Positions 9,576 through 19,431 of a DNA stretch of 64,000 nt are shown here, piece after piece. Below the pieces are notes generated by a model that worked only from the letters and a program-made list of their open reading frames with translations, made no database searches and had not been told where the DNA came from. The position numbers and the translations under genes were made by a program. The stretch is from GCA-003244245 sp963822695. Lineage in GTDB: Bacteria; Actinomycetota; Actinomycetes; Mycobacteriales; Pseudonocardiaceae. Position 1 is the stretch's first letter. Each line of letters starts with the position of its first letter. The stretch spans positions 1-64,000 of the forward strand of contig CAWGJH010000005.1 of NCBI GenBank assembly GCA_963822695.1, given 5' to 3'.

Positions 9576-10037
9576 TTCGTGGATTGCGTGGACAAGGATG
9601 GCCGTAAGGCCCCGGTTCGCTGCGGCCTCGGGCAGCGGCGCACAGCGTCGATGGCCCGTCTATTGAGGGCGTCACGCACGTGCCAGTACCTGAGATCGGG
9701 CCGATCGCCCGGCCACGCTTGCTCACCACCAGGTTGCTGACCTCCACGGACCCCGGTCGGCGGGATACGTTGCCGGGATCGCCTAGCGGCGGATGGCCGG
9801 TCGGATCCGGTCGCCCGGCCGTGGCCCAACGAATGACGGTGCTCGGTGGTCACGATCGTCCTATCGGGATGTCACGCCTGACACTCGGGGCCGGCGACAA
9901 CCAAACCGGCTGGAATGCCAGGTGAAGGAGCCGTGAAGGATGCCCTTCACGGGTGTCTCATCAGGTTGCTCCCCATCTCGCTAGGCTTGACCAGATCACG
10001 CCAACAGTCGGTAAGCCGTTAGGGGAGAGTTACGGAA
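9576..10037. other. Intergenic region upstream of the XRE regulator
   Basis: No credible gene is seen. Several open frames exist on both strands but read as Arg/Pro/Ser-rich translations without domain features. The stretch just before 10038 carries GGGGAGAG, the likely ribosome binding site of the regulator. Confidence 0.4.
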
Positions 10038-11414
10038 GTGGCCCGAGAATCGGCGCGTGTGCTGGAGCTGAGGCGTGCTCTTGGTTCCTGTCTGGCGGCC
10101 TGTCGTCAGCAAGCGCGGTGGAGCCAAGGCGCCCTCGCCGAGGAGATGCACTACCACCGCACCGCGATCTCTCACCTGGAAGCCGGCCGTCATCCCGCGC
10201 CTCGTGACTTCTGGGTCCGCGCGGATACAGTGTTAGGGGCCAAGGGGGCGCTTATCACGGCCTACGAGGCGGTGGAGACGGCCAGGCGGGACGCGGCACG
10301 CCGGGAGAGCTCGGTTGGTGGACTGCCTGCGGCGCCAGTGGAAGATGGCACTGCGCAGCGACGGGAAGCCCTCACCTTGGGTCTTGCCGCCGCTGTTACT
10401 CCTGACGTGTTGGGCAGGGTGTTGTCTGACGCTGCTGCTGAAGCGATGGAGTTCACTCGACTCGCCGGGGTGTCCGCTGTGGGACAGGGTACGCTTGAGC
10501 ATCTTGAGTTAGTGGTGAGCGATCTCAACCTGGTTTATTCGAAGGACCCGCCGGCGGAGCAGTTTGTCGTGGCCCGTGCCTATCGGTCACGAGTCGATGA
10601 GCTGATCCGTGGTCGTCATACACTGAAAGAGTTGCGAGAGCTTTACGTCTATGCCGCGTGGTTGTCAGAACTGTTGGCATGGCTGGCGTACGATCTCGGC
10701 AATTCTCGCACCGCGCGGGCATACGCGCTTGACTGCTACACTTACGCCGATCAGGCGGGGCACGGTGAGCTGTGCGGCTGGGCGGCCAACGCCATGGCGT
10801 CAGTCGCCATGGATTCGGATCGTCCTGACAGCGCGGCGAGGGCTGCCATGAGAGGCGCTGTCAAGGTTTCGACCAGTCATCCGCTGGCTGTTCGGCTCCG
10901 TGCCCACGCGGCTCGCGCCTATGCTCGATTAGGCCAGCGGGAACCATGCGAAACACTCTTCGACGAAGCCCAGCGGCTGCGTGAGCGACTGCCGGCCAGA
11001 GTACCCAGCCGGTTCACTATGGACACGGGCATCCATGCTTCCTACGCCATGACCGCCTTCCCGGCGTCTGCCTACCTCTGGTTGAGGGATTTCGAGACAG
11101 CCCGGACACATGCCGAAGCGGCACTGGCGGCGATCGAGTCAGCGCCACCAGGCAGTAGATCACCATACCGGCAGACTCAAGTCCGGCTTGACCTGGCCAT
11201 GTCGCTGGTGGGACTGGGCACGCCCGACGACGCTGTGACCTTCGGGAGTCAGGCATTGACGTCAACGCGCATGGTCCCGCCGCTGGTGGCTCGCGCCCGC
11301 GATCTTGATAGAGCGCTGGTGAACCGCTATCCGAGGCTGGCCTGTGCCCGTGAGTTCCATGAGCAGTACCGGCATGTCGCTCAGCGTTCGGCTGCTGGTG
11401 CGGGAGGGGCATGA
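10038..11414 (+). CDS. XRE-family regulator with TPR-like C-terminal region
   Basis: A 458-aa protein starting at GTG. Residues about 10-65 form an HTH_XRE domain (CRQQARWSQGALAEEMHYHR, then ISHLEAGRHPAP). The remaining 390 residues are Ala/Arg-rich helical repeats (YALDCYTYADQAGHGELCGW, AARAYARLGQREPCETLFDE), the arrangement common to actinobacterial regulators that sense peptides or small ligands. The stop overlaps the start of the ASCH gene (ATGA), so the two are translationally coupled and the pair may be one functional unit. Confidence 0.85.
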   Translation: MARESARVLELRRALGSCLAACRQQARWSQGALAEEMHYHRTAISHLEAGRHPAPRDFWVRADTVLGAKGALITAYEAVETARRDAARRESSVGGLPAAPVEDGTAQRREALTLGLAAAVTPDVLGRVLSDAAAEAMEFTRLAGVSAVGQGTLEHLELVVSDLNLVYSKDPPAEQFVVARAYRSRVDELIRGRHTLKELRELYVYAAWLSELLAWLAYDLGNSRTARAYALDCYTYADQAGHGELCGWAANAMASVAMDSDRPDSAARAAMRGAVKVSTSHPLAVRLRAHAARAYARLGQREPCETLFDEAQRLRERLPARVPSRFTMDTGIHASYAMTAFPASAYLWLRDFETARTHAEAALAAIESAPPGSRSPYRQTQVRLDLAMSLVGLGTPDDAVTFGSQALTSTRMVPPLVARARDLDRALVNRYPRLACAREFHEQYRHVAQRSAAGAGGA

Positions 11415-11758
11415 GCGAGACCGTGCCTAGCCACCAACTCAACCTCCGTAAGCCGTACTTGACGTTAATCGCCGATGGCATCAAGACAGTTGAAGTGCGT
11501 GTCGGCTACCCGAAGATGCGCAAAATCCAAGCCGGTCACGAACTGACCTTCGTCTCTGGTGACGACTCCGTTGTCACGCGCGTGAAGCGGGTCACCGAGT
11601 ACGATAGCTTCGAAGTGCTGCTCGACCACGAGGATGCTGTTGCCATCGGCGGAGATCTCGGTGAGTCGAGGGACGAGCTACTGACTGTCATCCGGGAGAT
11701 ATACCCACCAGAAAAGGAAAAACTGGGCGTGCTGGCTATACAGATTGAGCGGGCGTGA
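11411..11758 (+). CDS. ASCH-domain protein
   Basis: A 115-aa single-domain protein. LNLRKPYLTLIADGIKTVEV and GHELTFVSGDDSVVTRVKRV match the start and core of ASCH domains, a PUA-like beta-barrel fold that binds RNA or nucleosides; some members are N4-acetylcytidine amidohydrolases. The conserved Lys in the GIKTVEVR segment is present. The four-base overlap with the preceding XRE regulator implies co-expression. Function may be RNA or nucleoside related; the exact substrate is not visible. Confidence 0.75.
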   Translation: MSETVPSHQLNLRKPYLTLIADGIKTVEVRVGYPKMRKIQAGHELTFVSGDDSVVTRVKRVTEYDSFEVLLDHEDAVAIGGDLGESRDELLTVIREIYPPEKEKLGVLAIQIERA

Positions 11759-11879
11759 GACCAGCGCAGCGAACTCAGAGGCAGGGGTGGTGAGGCCCGC
11801 TGGGACTGTTGCGGTGGTGGATGACAGCTTCAGGCAGGCTGAGCTGATGCGCCGTCGCCATCGTCGAGTACCTCCGTCT

Positions 11880-12471
11880 TAGTCTGGTTTCGCTGGGTTT
11901 CGCTTCCCCCGTGAGGTCATCGTGCTGGCGGTGCGCTGGTACCTGCGCTACGGCCTGTCTACCGAGATGTGGAAGAGCTGCTCGCTGAGCGCGGCGTTGA
12001 CGTCGATCACGTCACGATCTATCGCTGGGTACAACGCTTCACGCCACTGGTGATCGACGCGGCTCGGCCCTGCCGACACGCCCCGGGCGATCGCTGGTTC
12101 GCCGATGAAACCTACGTCAGGGTCGCTGGTCGGGGGTCTATGTGTATCGGGCGATCGATCAGTTCGGGCAGGTCATCGACGTGCTGGTGTCGGAGAAACG
12201 GGATCTGGCGGCCACCCGCTGGTTCTTCTCCCGGGCGCTGCGGCACGGCTCGCGACCGACCGAGGTGAGCACCGACCGCGCCCCCGCCTACCCCTGGGCA
12301 CTGGATGAGCTGCTGCCCACCGCCAGCCATGTCAGGGAGAAGTACGCGAATAACCCCATCGAAGCCGATCACGGCCGCCTGAAGTCCCGGCTGCGGCCGA
12401 TGCGCGGCCTCAAACAGCTCCGCTGCGCGCAAGTGATCAGCACCGGGCACGCGTTAATCGAACTGCGGTAG
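11880..12471 (+). mobile_element. IS6-family transposase, frameshifted remnant
   Basis: The pieces read FRFPREVIVLAVRWYLRYGLS, then ELLAERGVDVDHVTIYRWVQ, then WFADETYVRVAG, then YRAIDQFGQVIDVLVSEKRD, STDRAPAYPWAL and EADHGRLKSRLRPMRGL. These are the N-terminal helices and DDE core of an IS6/IS26-type transposase. The frame changes near 11960 and again near 12130. The complete set of catalytic Asp-Asp-Glu segments is still visible but cannot be translated as one protein. I did not find terminal inverted repeats with confidence. Confidence 0.8.
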
Positions 12472-12508
12472 ACTTCACCCGCATCACTCTCTTTTTGTGG
12501 GGTAACCA

Positions 12509-13192
12509 TTGAGTAGTCCCGTCACGCTGCACGAAATCGCCAAAAAGGGTCGTGAGCGCTGGACGACCTTCCAGGAGGGGGTCGTCGCGGACGGCCCGGA
12601 CCAGGACGGGGCCGGCGCCTACAAGGCCCGCTACAGCGCCACCGTCGCCCGCGACATGGACCTGCCGGCCAACCTCAAGAAAAGCCTGGAGGGGCTTGGC
12701 GTGACGCCCCGGAAGTTCGCCCAGTACACAACGAAGGCCAACGGCGGCGAGGACGCCTACGTCAACTATTACAGCGGTGACCAGGGCGTGATCGTCGCGG
12801 GTTGGAACTACGCGGCAAAGGACTGCGCGGTGGATGGCCGGCGACTCAACCTCTCCGAGATCCTCTTCCAGGAGTACGCTCTAGAGGCCAAGCTGGCCGG
12901 CAAGCCGGTCAGCAAACTGCGCTATGTGGTGCAAAGCAGCCTTGAGAACCAGGGGACCATGGAGGTCATCCAAAAGTGCGTCGCCGGCAACCTCCAGGCC
13001 AAGTACAACGACACCGAGTGGGGCCCGGGCACCGACCAGTTCTACGCACTGCTCACCACCGACAATGTCAAGTCGGTGCCATTCATGCTGGTCGACCACC
13101 GGAGCGCCTTCGACCATAAGTCGATACTGAAGATCGTCACCCATGGTGAGGCCTACCTCTACCTCGTCCTGAGCTTGGCCGACGGCCTATGA
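12509..13192 (+). CDS. Hypothetical cytoplasmic protein
   Basis: A 227-aa protein starting at TTG with GTGGGG about 8 bases upstream. The composition is balanced and non-membrane, and segments such as NYYSGDQGVIVAGWNYAAKD and KVRYVV-like strands suggest a globular alpha/beta protein. No domain is recognised. It lies just 37 bases downstream of the IS6 remnant, so its promoter may lie inside the mobile element. Real coding is supported by length and composition. Confidence 0.6.
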   Translation: MSSPVTLHEIAKKGRERWTTFQEGVVADGPDQDGAGAYKARYSATVARDMDLPANLKKSLEGLGVTPRKFAQYTTKANGGEDAYVNYYSGDQGVIVAGWNYAAKDCAVDGRRLNLSEILFQEYALEAKLAGKPVSKLRYVVQSSLENQGTMEVIQKCVAGNLQAKYNDTEWGPGTDQFYALLTTDNVKSVPFMLVDHRSAFDHKSILKIVTHGEAYLYLVLSLADGL

Positions 13193-13411
13193 GGTCAAGT
13201 CCTGGCTTTGGATAGTAGTGGGCGTGGGGGGTTGGCCCAGCGGCATGGTGCTGTCAGGTTGATCTACGGGGGGTTGGTGGGCGGGTGCCTGTGCCCGTCT
13301 CCGGCCCTACATAGCGTTTAACCGGGTTGTTCCCGACAGCCTTCATCGGCGCCCGGTGCTTGGGTAGCTACGCCCAGGGACAGACTTACTGATGGGTAAC
13401 TTTGGTTCTGG

Positions 13412-13843
13412 TCAGGTCGTTGAGGAGGGTGTTGTCGCCGTTGCTTTGGGGAGGTGGCGGTAGATGGTAGAGGACTGATGCGTTGCTGGCAGCAGCAACT
13501 CGGTCTCCTCGGCGAAGGTGACGTCCGCGGGTGGCCGCCGCACGTTCTGGCGCAGTAATTCGCGGATCTCCGCCGCCTCGTCAAGCTTGTCGAATTCGCG
13601 CATCCGTTCCTGAAGGCCCTTGGTGATCGGCAGGTCCTGTGGTGCGGTGATGTCCCGACCGTTCCACGTGGCCGAGTTACGCCCGGCGATGGCGATGTCG
13701 TCGATCTGCTCGTCGACGAAGTCGCGGAAGCGCCGCAGGTCGCTCTTGTCGATCTGGAGGCTCGCGACCGAGCGGAAGAATCGCTCGAACACCGGGACGC
13801 CCGCCGGACGGGGCATGCCCTCACCTCCCGGTGGAGTGCTCAC
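13412..13843 (-). CDS. DUF1931 histone-fold protein, C-terminally altered
   Basis: A 143-aa protein. VFERFFRSVASLQIDKSDLR, FRDFVDEQIDDIAIAGRNSA, DLPITKGLQERMREF and ADVTFAEETELLLPA match the DUF1931 family, whose members carry two histone-fold units in one chain and include the Aquifex/Thermus proteins of about 150 aa. The family's last helix (ARTF..KNPQT..WE region) is missing. After LLPA the sequence turns into an unrelated Pro/Thr-rich tail, so a frameshift or deletion near 13480 replaced the C-terminus. Possible role: nucleoid binding; function of this version is uncertain. Confidence 0.75.
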   Translation of the reverse strand: MSTPPGGEGMPRPAGVPVFERFFRSVASLQIDKSDLRRFRDFVDEQIDDIAIAGRNSATWNGRDITAPQDLPITKGLQERMREFDKLDEAAEIRELLRQNVRRPPADVTFAEETELLLPATHQSSTIYRHLPKATATTPSSTT

Positions 13844-14117
13844 CGATGGCTCGGCTGGGCCGAGCCATCGTCCAACGATGGCAGCGCCGCCGGAACGCCG
13901 GAACGCCCCCGCAGGTGCAATCTCACCGGGTCGGTTCGCACCGCCAGGTCAACGCGGTCCGCGTGCTTGCCTCGAGGGCCGTCCTCGGCGCGCTCCCATT
14001 GCTCCCACGGATGCAACACCTGGGGGAGATTGCACCGCTCAGGCCGAAGTGGGGGCCGCTAGCCTGTGTCAGGGTCATGGACATCCCGATCGCCGGTAGG
14101 GGTGAAGGAGGTCCGCA
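13844..14117. other. Intergenic region between divergent DUF1931 and protease genes
   Basis: No gene is seen. An 11-base inverted pair (GGTGCAATCTC near 13914 and GAGATTGCACC near 14026) flanks about 100 bases and may be an operator or loop. GAAGGAGG just before 14118 is the ribosome binding site of the protease. Confidence 0.35.
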
Positions 14118-15218
14118 GTGCCTTGTGCCATCTGGGAGTCGAAGACGAGCGGCAGAGCTATCGCACGGGCCTCTCGTGAGCTGGCCTTAGCCGCTCTGGC
14201 CGGCCTGGCGATCGTGCTGGTCACGGCCACCGGCTGCGCCGGCTCGGCAGCAGGTGGCTACAGCCCGCTGTCCACTGGCGGCGATGTCGGACACGCCCTG
14301 GAGCAGGACTTCACGCGGGTCGTGCACGAGTCCCTGCCGTCCATTGTGGAGATCATCAGCCCGAGCGGTATCGGATCCGGAGTGATCTTCGATGACAAGG
14401 GCGACATTGTCACGAACGCCCATGTGGTCGGCAAGTCCAGCAACTTCCAGGTCCGGACCTCAACCGGCACCCAGCAGTTTCCCGCCACCCTGGTGGGCTC
14501 CTACCCACCCGATGACCTTGCCGTGATCCGGGTCCAGGGCGCGCCGAACCTCAAGCCGGCGAAGTTCGGGCGGTCATCCACGCTTGAGGTAGGCGACATG
14601 GTGCTCGCCATGGGCAGCCCGTTGGGGCTGGACGCCACGGTCACCAACGGGCTTGTCTCGAGACTCGGCCGGACCGTGCAGGAGCCCCCAAGCCTGGACA
14701 CGCCCGGCGCGCTGCTCCGGCAGGTGATCCAGACCAGCGCTCCGATCAATCCCGGCAACAGCGGCGGCGCCCTGGTCAACCTGAACGGCGAGGTTGTCGG
14801 CATCCCAACGCTGGCGGCCGTCAATCCGGAACTCGGCGGAACCGCACCCGGCATCGGATTTGCGATCCCCAGCGACACCGCGACCGACGTGGCGGGCCAG
14901 ATCATCGCGAACGGCCGCGTGGTTAACTCGAAGCGCGCGGCGCTCGGCGTGTCGATCAGCACGGTCATCGACCAGAGTGGCAGCCCGGTCGGGGTCGGCG
15001 TCCTCAGCGTGGTCTCCGGGGGACCGGCGGGCAACGTCGGGCTACAGAGCGGCGACGTGATCATCAAGGTCAACGACGTCCCGGTCACCACCGCCCAGCA
15101 GCTTCAGGAAGTGCTCGCCACGCACAAGCCCGGCGACACCGTGCAGATCACCTTCATCCGACCACCCGGGGAAACCAAGACCGTCGCGGTGACCCTCGCC
15201 GAGCTACCCGCCAGTTGA
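14118..15218 (+). CDS. HtrA/DegP-like trypsin-fold serine protease with PDZ domain, lipoprotein
   Basis: A 366-aa protein starting at GTG with a strong GGAGG 7 bases upstream. A hydrophobic helix and lipobox-like VTATGC predict export and lipid anchoring. The protease domain shows IVTNAHVVG (His), DDLAVIRV (Asp) and PGNSGGALVN (Ser). A single PDZ domain follows (about residues 270-355, VLSVVSGGPAGNVGLQSGDV). This is the usual actinobacterial PepD/HtrA-like layout for extracytoplasmic protein quality control. It is monocistronic; the next gene, cydB, is convergent. Confidence 0.92.
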   Translation: MPCAIWESKTSGRAIARASRELALAALAGLAIVLVTATGCAGSAAGGYSPLSTGGDVGHALEQDFTRVVHESLPSIVEIISPSGIGSGVIFDDKGDIVTNAHVVGKSSNFQVRTSTGTQQFPATLVGSYPPDDLAVIRVQGAPNLKPAKFGRSSTLEVGDMVLAMGSPLGLDATVTNGLVSRLGRTVQEPPSLDTPGALLRQVIQTSAPINPGNSGGALVNLNGEVVGIPTLAAVNPELGGTAPGIGFAIPSDTATDVAGQIIANGRVVNSKRAALGVSISTVIDQSGSPVGVGVLSVVSGGPAGNVGLQSGDVIIKVNDVPVTTAQQLQEVLATHKPGDTVQITFIRPPGETKTVAVTLAELPAS

Positions 15219-15283
15219 GGCGCGGAGGGACCCTAGATGCAATAAGGCCGCAACCAAGAACTCCTTGAGGGCGCTCGCCGTGA

Positions 15284-16325
15284 TCACGAGGAGAGTGACG
15301 GTTGCTGATGCTCGGCAGAGCGTTGGCCTCGTTGGAAGAGCAGGAACAGCCACAGTAGCGAGGGGATGAGCAGCGCGGCGCCGATGGCCAAGACGATGAG
15401 CGTTGCCGAGAGCACGGCCGGAGTCGCGGCGCTGGCCGTGATGGTGGCATTCGCCGTAGCGGGGGGTGGGAGTAGGTAGGGGTATTGGGCCAGCGCCCAC
15501 CCCCACAACACGGTGGTGACTGCGAGCGCGGCAGTGGCCCGCACCAGCCAGGTAGCGGCGGCGTAGCACCAGCAGCAGGGATGCAACGCCCGCGACTGCC
15601 GACACGATGACAAGCGGCAACGCGCGATGTGTCAGACCGTCGAACAGCCGGGGCGCGTCGGCGGACAGCACCGCGATCCCACTCAATGCCACCACACCGA
15701 GCACGATGCCGGAGACCAGTGCGCGGCGCCGGAATGCCTCGGCCAGCTCGCGCTGGCCTTCGCGCAGGGCGTCCGCGCACAGGTAGGTCGCCGCGAGGTA
15801 GGCGGCGGCACCGACGGCGATCGTGCCGCCCAGCACCGAGGTGGGGTTGCACCAACTGGTGAGGAGGTTACCGGCGGCCAGCCCGAGGGGAACACGGCCG
15901 GAGGCGATGCCGCCGATCACGGTGCCGAAGAAGAACGGGGTGAGCACCGAGGACAGCGCGAACGCGGCACCGAACAGACGTTGCTGGCCGAGTTGGTCGC
16001 TGGCCTTGCGGAAGGCGAACGCCGCTCCTCGCACGATGATGCCGAGCGCCGCCAACGTCAAGGGAATGTACAAAGTAGACATCACGGCCGCGAACACGGC
16101 CGGAAACGCCGTCCACAGCAGCACGATGACGAAGATCAACCAGACGTGGTTGGCCTCCCACACCGGCCCGATGGAGTGCTCGATCAGGTCCCGCTGTGGG
16201 CGGCCGCTGCGGCTTGTCCCGGCGAACAGATCCCAGAAGCCGGCGCCGAAGTCGGCCCCGGCCAGCAGCACGTAGAGCGTCAACCCGATCCACAGCACGG
16301 TGATCGACCACTGAGCGAGGCTCAC
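15284..16325 (-). pseudogene. cydB: Cytochrome bd oxidase subunit II, frameshifted
   Basis: From 16325 the frame gives LTLYVLLAGADFGAGFWDL, WEANHVWLIFVIVLLWTAFP and GGTIAVGAAAYLAATYL, typical CydB membrane segments. Near 15540-15580 it moves into another frame that continues LAVTTVLWGWALAQYPYLLP and a last helix LIPSLLWLFLLFQ ending at 15284. One or more missing or extra bases therefore split a gene of normal length (about 345 aa). The start overlaps the cydA stop by four bases. If the frameshift is real the oxidase is incomplete; a sequencing indel is an equally good explanation. Confidence 0.85.
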
Positions 16326-17725
16326 CGTTCACCTCCGTTCTGCACGTGCGGAGCCACGAGCCGGTGGGAGCGGGCCATCCGGCGCAGGACGTAGACCGTG
16401 CCGATGGTCATCACCACGTACACCGCGAGCACCGCGATCAGCCCGGCGACCAGTCCGGGGGCGGGGTTGACCGCGTCGGCGGTTCTCATCTGGCCCCACA
16501 CGATCCACGGTTGGCGACCGACCTCCGTGGTGACCCACCCTGCTTCCAGAGCGCAGCAGGCTGCGATCCCGGTGACGCTGGCGGCCCGCAGGAACCAACG
16601 GGTGCGGGGCAGGTCGCGGCGCCGCCACCAGCTCAGGCCGAGCCAGCTACCCAGCAACAGAAGAGCGACGCCGACACCGACCATGATGTCGAAGGACAGG
16701 TGCACCACTCCGACCGGCGGTCGGTCGGCCACGGGTGCCTGGTCCAAGCCGGTGATCACGGTGTTCGGGCTGTAGCCGACCAGCAGGGACAGTCCGTCGG
16801 GGATCTCCAGCCCGTAGCGCAACTGGCCACCCACCGGGATACCGGCGACGGTCAGGGGAATGTGCGAGCCGGTGTGGTAAACGCCCTCGATGGCGGCGAG
16901 CTTGGTGGGCTGGTTGGTGGCCAGGAACCGGGCTGCGTAGTCACCGACGGCGATCTGCACCGGGGTGATGATCGCCGCGGCGGTGAAGGGGATCAGGAAA
17001 CCGAGCCGGTGGTAACGGTCGCCGCGGCCCCGCAGCAGGGCCACAGCGTAGACGCTGGCGATGACGAACCCGGTGACCATGAACGCGGCCAGGATCATGT
17101 GGATGGTTTCCGGCGGGGTGGCCGGGTTGAACATCGCCGCCCACGGGTCGACTGCGGTGACGGTGCCGTTGGTGAGGTCGAAGCCACGAGGCTGGTTCAT
17201 CCAGGCGTTGGCGGTGACCACGAAGAACGCCGAACACACTCCCGCGACCACGATCGGAATACCCGAGAGCAGGTGCTGGCGCGGTGGTAGCCGGTCCCAG
17301 GCGTAGAGATAGATGCCCAGGAAGATCGCCTCAATGAAGAACGCGATGCCCTCCAACGTGAACGGTAGCCCGATGACCTGGCCGTAGCGGCTCATCATGC
17401 CCGGCCACAACAGCCCCATTTCGAAGCTGAGGATCGTCCCGGACACCGCGCCGACGGCGAACAGCACTCCCATCGCCGCAGCCCACCGGTGGGCGAGCAG
17501 CCGGTAGGCCTCCTCGCCGGTACGCAAGCCCCGCCACTCGGCGAACAGGGTCAGTGCGGGCATCCCGACCCCCAGGCAAGCCAGGATGATGTGCCAGCCC
17601 AACGAGATCGCCATCTGCTCCCTGGCGGCGAACAAGTCGATCGGAGACGCTCTCGGGGCTGCCATGCGATGGCTCACGTGCCCAGGGAGCATCACGTATC
17701 CGTTCAGCGGGAACACGAGTGCCAC
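16322..17725 (-). CDS. cydA: Cytochrome bd ubiquinol oxidase subunit I
   Basis: A 467-aa polytopic protein. SLGWHIILACLGVGMP holds the N-terminal haem-ligand His region. GTILSFEMGLLWPGMMSRYG, EGIAFFIEAIFLGIYLYAW and GRQPWIVWGQMRT are classic CydA motifs. The Q-loop is short, as in actinobacteria. With CydB it forms the quinol:O2 oxidoreductase used at low oxygen or under stress. GTG at 17725 is chosen because GAGGAG lies about 9 bases upstream; an internal ATG at 17665 has no such site. No cydDC follows here. Confidence 0.92.
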   Translation of the reverse strand: MALVFPLNGYVMLPGHVSHRMAAPRASPIDLFAAREQMAISLGWHIILACLGVGMPALTLFAEWRGLRTGEEAYRLLAHRWAAAMGVLFAVGAVSGTILSFEMGLLWPGMMSRYGQVIGLPFTLEGIAFFIEAIFLGIYLYAWDRLPPRQHLLSGIPIVVAGVCSAFFVVTANAWMNQPRGFDLTNGTVTAVDPWAAMFNPATPPETIHMILAAFMVTGFVIASVYAVALLRGRGDRYHRLGFLIPFTAAAIITPVQIAVGDYAARFLATNQPTKLAAIEGVYHTGSHIPLTVAGIPVGGQLRYGLEIPDGLSLLVGYSPNTVITGLDQAPVADRPPVGVVHLSFDIMVGVGVALLLLGSWLGLSWWRRRDLPRTRWFLRAASVTGIAACCALEAGWVTTEVGRQPWIVWGQMRTADAVNPAPGLVAGLIAVLAVYVVMTIGTVYVLRRMARSHRLVAPHVQNGGER

Positions 17726-17855
17726 CCTTTTCAGCTCCTCGATCGTTTCACCTGCTCATGCTCCGACCGTAGGCCCGTCCCCCACCATGGGGCCATGCCG
17801 CCGGTGGCAGCGTCGAGCTGGGTCGGGCAGCGGGTGTGGGAATCGCTCGGCCGGA

Positions 17856-18545
17856 TCAGGCCGACGCGACCTGGAGCAGCCCGATGAGTTCCTTGGCGGC
17901 CGGCGCGGAGGACGCCGGGTTCTGCCCGGTGACCAGGGTGCCATCCACCAGCACGTAGGGCGCGAAATCATCGGCCTTGCGGTAGTTTCCGCCGCGCTCT
18001 CGAAGCCGGTTTTCCACCAGGAACGGCACCACGTCGCTGAGTCCCACGGCGTCTTCCTCGGAGTTCGCGAAACCGGTCACGTTCCTGCCCGCGACGAGGT
18101 ACGACCCGTCCGGGCGGCGCGCGTTGGTGAGCGCGGCCGGGGCGTGGCATACCGCGGCGACCGGCTTGCCGTCGCGCACGAAGGCCTCGATCAGCGCGAT
18201 GGATTCCGGATTGTCCGGTAGGTCCCACAGTGGCCCGTGCCCGCCTGGGTAGAACACGGCGTCGAAGTCGTCGGCCGAGACCTCGGCGAGCCTGGCGGTG
18301 TGGGCCAGCTGCGCTTGTGCGTCGGGATCCTGGTGGAACCGCCTCGTCGCGTCGGTCTGTGCGTCGGGGGCGTCGCTCCTGGGATCAAGTGGAGGTTGGC
18401 CGCCCGCCGGCGAGGCCAAGGTCAGCTCGGCGCCAATGTCGCGCAGCGCATAGTAGGGTGCAGTGAACTCCTCCAGCCAGAAGCCCGTCTTCTCACCGGT
18501 GTCGCCGAGCTGGTCGTGCGAGGTCAGCACGATGAGTACCTTCAC
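17856..18545 (-). CDS. DJ-1/PfpI-superfamily protein (Hsp31-like)
   Basis: About 229 aa from a GTG start preceded by GGGAGAAATC; the longer open frame upstream looks non-coding. KVLIVLTSHDQLGDTGEKTG and WLEEFTAPYYAL open the fold, FYPGGHGPLWDL is the glycine-rich turn, and VAAVCHAPAAL carries the nucleophilic Cys. The family includes chaperones, glyoxalases and deglycases; the KTGFWLEE segment resembles the Hsp31/type-1 glutamine-amidotransferase-like branch. Probably stress protective; the actual reaction is not certain. Confidence 0.85.
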   Translation of the reverse strand: MKVLIVLTSHDQLGDTGEKTGFWLEEFTAPYYALRDIGAELTLASPAGGQPPLDPRSDAPDAQTDATRRFHQDPDAQAQLAHTARLAEVSADDFDAVFYPGGHGPLWDLPDNPESIALIEAFVRDGKPVAAVCHAPAALTNARRPDGSYLVAGRNVTGFANSEEDAVGLSDVVPFLVENRLRERGGNYRKADDFAPYVLVDGTLVTGQNPASSAPAAKELIGLLQVASA

Positions 18546-18840
18546 GATTTCTCCCGTTGGTAGAAATGAACGCCTGACGGTCGGCTCGGCGGCGATGCCG
18601 CCCGGGTCCTCAGGCCGCTGGCTTGAAGACGAGCTGTCCCATCGGCCACCCTTCCGGGCCGCGCGGGTTGAATGCCTCGACCCGCCAGCTCGAAAGTCCT
18701 GGTGAGGCTTCACCCCGGCAAGCCAGTCCGACTCGTCCCCTCCGGCGGCTTCGTCAGTCCCTTGTGGTGCTTGGCGTCGCCGTGTCGGGGGTCAACCCGA
18801 CCGACGTCAGGGCCCGCAGCGGCGGGCGGCGCCGCGTCAG

Positions 18841-19431
18841 TCAGGGCACCTTGTCATCGATAGGTTGATCGCGCCGAAGGACGAGATCCCGGTAAGGCAG
18901 GCTCACAACCGGGTGCACAGTGAGGCCGAGTTGGTGCTCGACCTGCTCCAGGAGTGCGGTCGCCCCGTTCCCGTTCATCGCGATCACCTCGGTCTCGACG
19001 AACGTTCCCACACCGGTGATGGTGTCGAGGTTGACGGTGACCTCGTCGCGGTCAGGGTGTCGGTAGAGGGCTCGTGACTTCTCGACCCGCACTAGGCAGG
19101 TCATGCCGATGGCCATCAGCAGGTGGTTGGCGGCCTTGGCCTGGTTGGCGTCACTGAGGGCGACGTTGGTTTCGCGTTTGGAAATGACGTCATCGGGGCT
19201 GTGTGTGCTCGGGTCGGAAGCCGGTTTGTAGGTGATCTCAGCGAAGCCATCCCGCTGTCGTACCCGCAGGCATTCCACGGTGTCCAGGTAGTCGACCTCT
19301 GGCCTGCTGTAGTAGGTGTCTACTTCCACGAAGCAGCCGTGCGCGCGGTAGCCCAACTCGCCCAGCCGGGTTTCGACGGCCGTGCGGGTGCCGAGCAGTT
19401 CGCGTTTGCGCTCAACCTCGATGACACTCAC
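18841..19431 (-). CDS. CYTH-domain protein (class IV adenylate cyclase/triphosphatase fold)
   Basis: A 196-aa protein beginning MSVIEVERKRELL, where EVERK is the ExExK signature of CYTH tunnel enzymes. ECLRVRQRDG, ITYKPAS and RALYRHPDRDEVTVNLD supply the expected basic and acidic barrel residues. Members hydrolyse triphosphates or cyclise ATP. Its start overlaps the end of the upstream methyltransferase-like pseudogene by four bases, so the two formed one operon. The CYTH gene itself appears intact. Confidence 0.85.
   Translation of the reverse strand: MSVIEVERKRELLGTRTAVETRLGELGYRAHGCFVEVDTYYSRPEVDYLDTVECLRVRQRDGFAEITYKPASDPSTHSPDDVISKRETNVALSDANQAKAANHLLMAIGMTCLVRVEKSRALYRHPDRDEVTVNLDTITGVGTFVETEVIAMNGNGATALLEQVEHQLGLTVHPVVSLPYRDLVLRRDQPIDDKVP

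Noticed and set aside
16346..17290. 314-codon plus-strand frame opposite cydA
   Set aside because: Antisense shadow of a clear, conserved oxidase gene; translation is Gly/Asp/Arg-rich without domain features.
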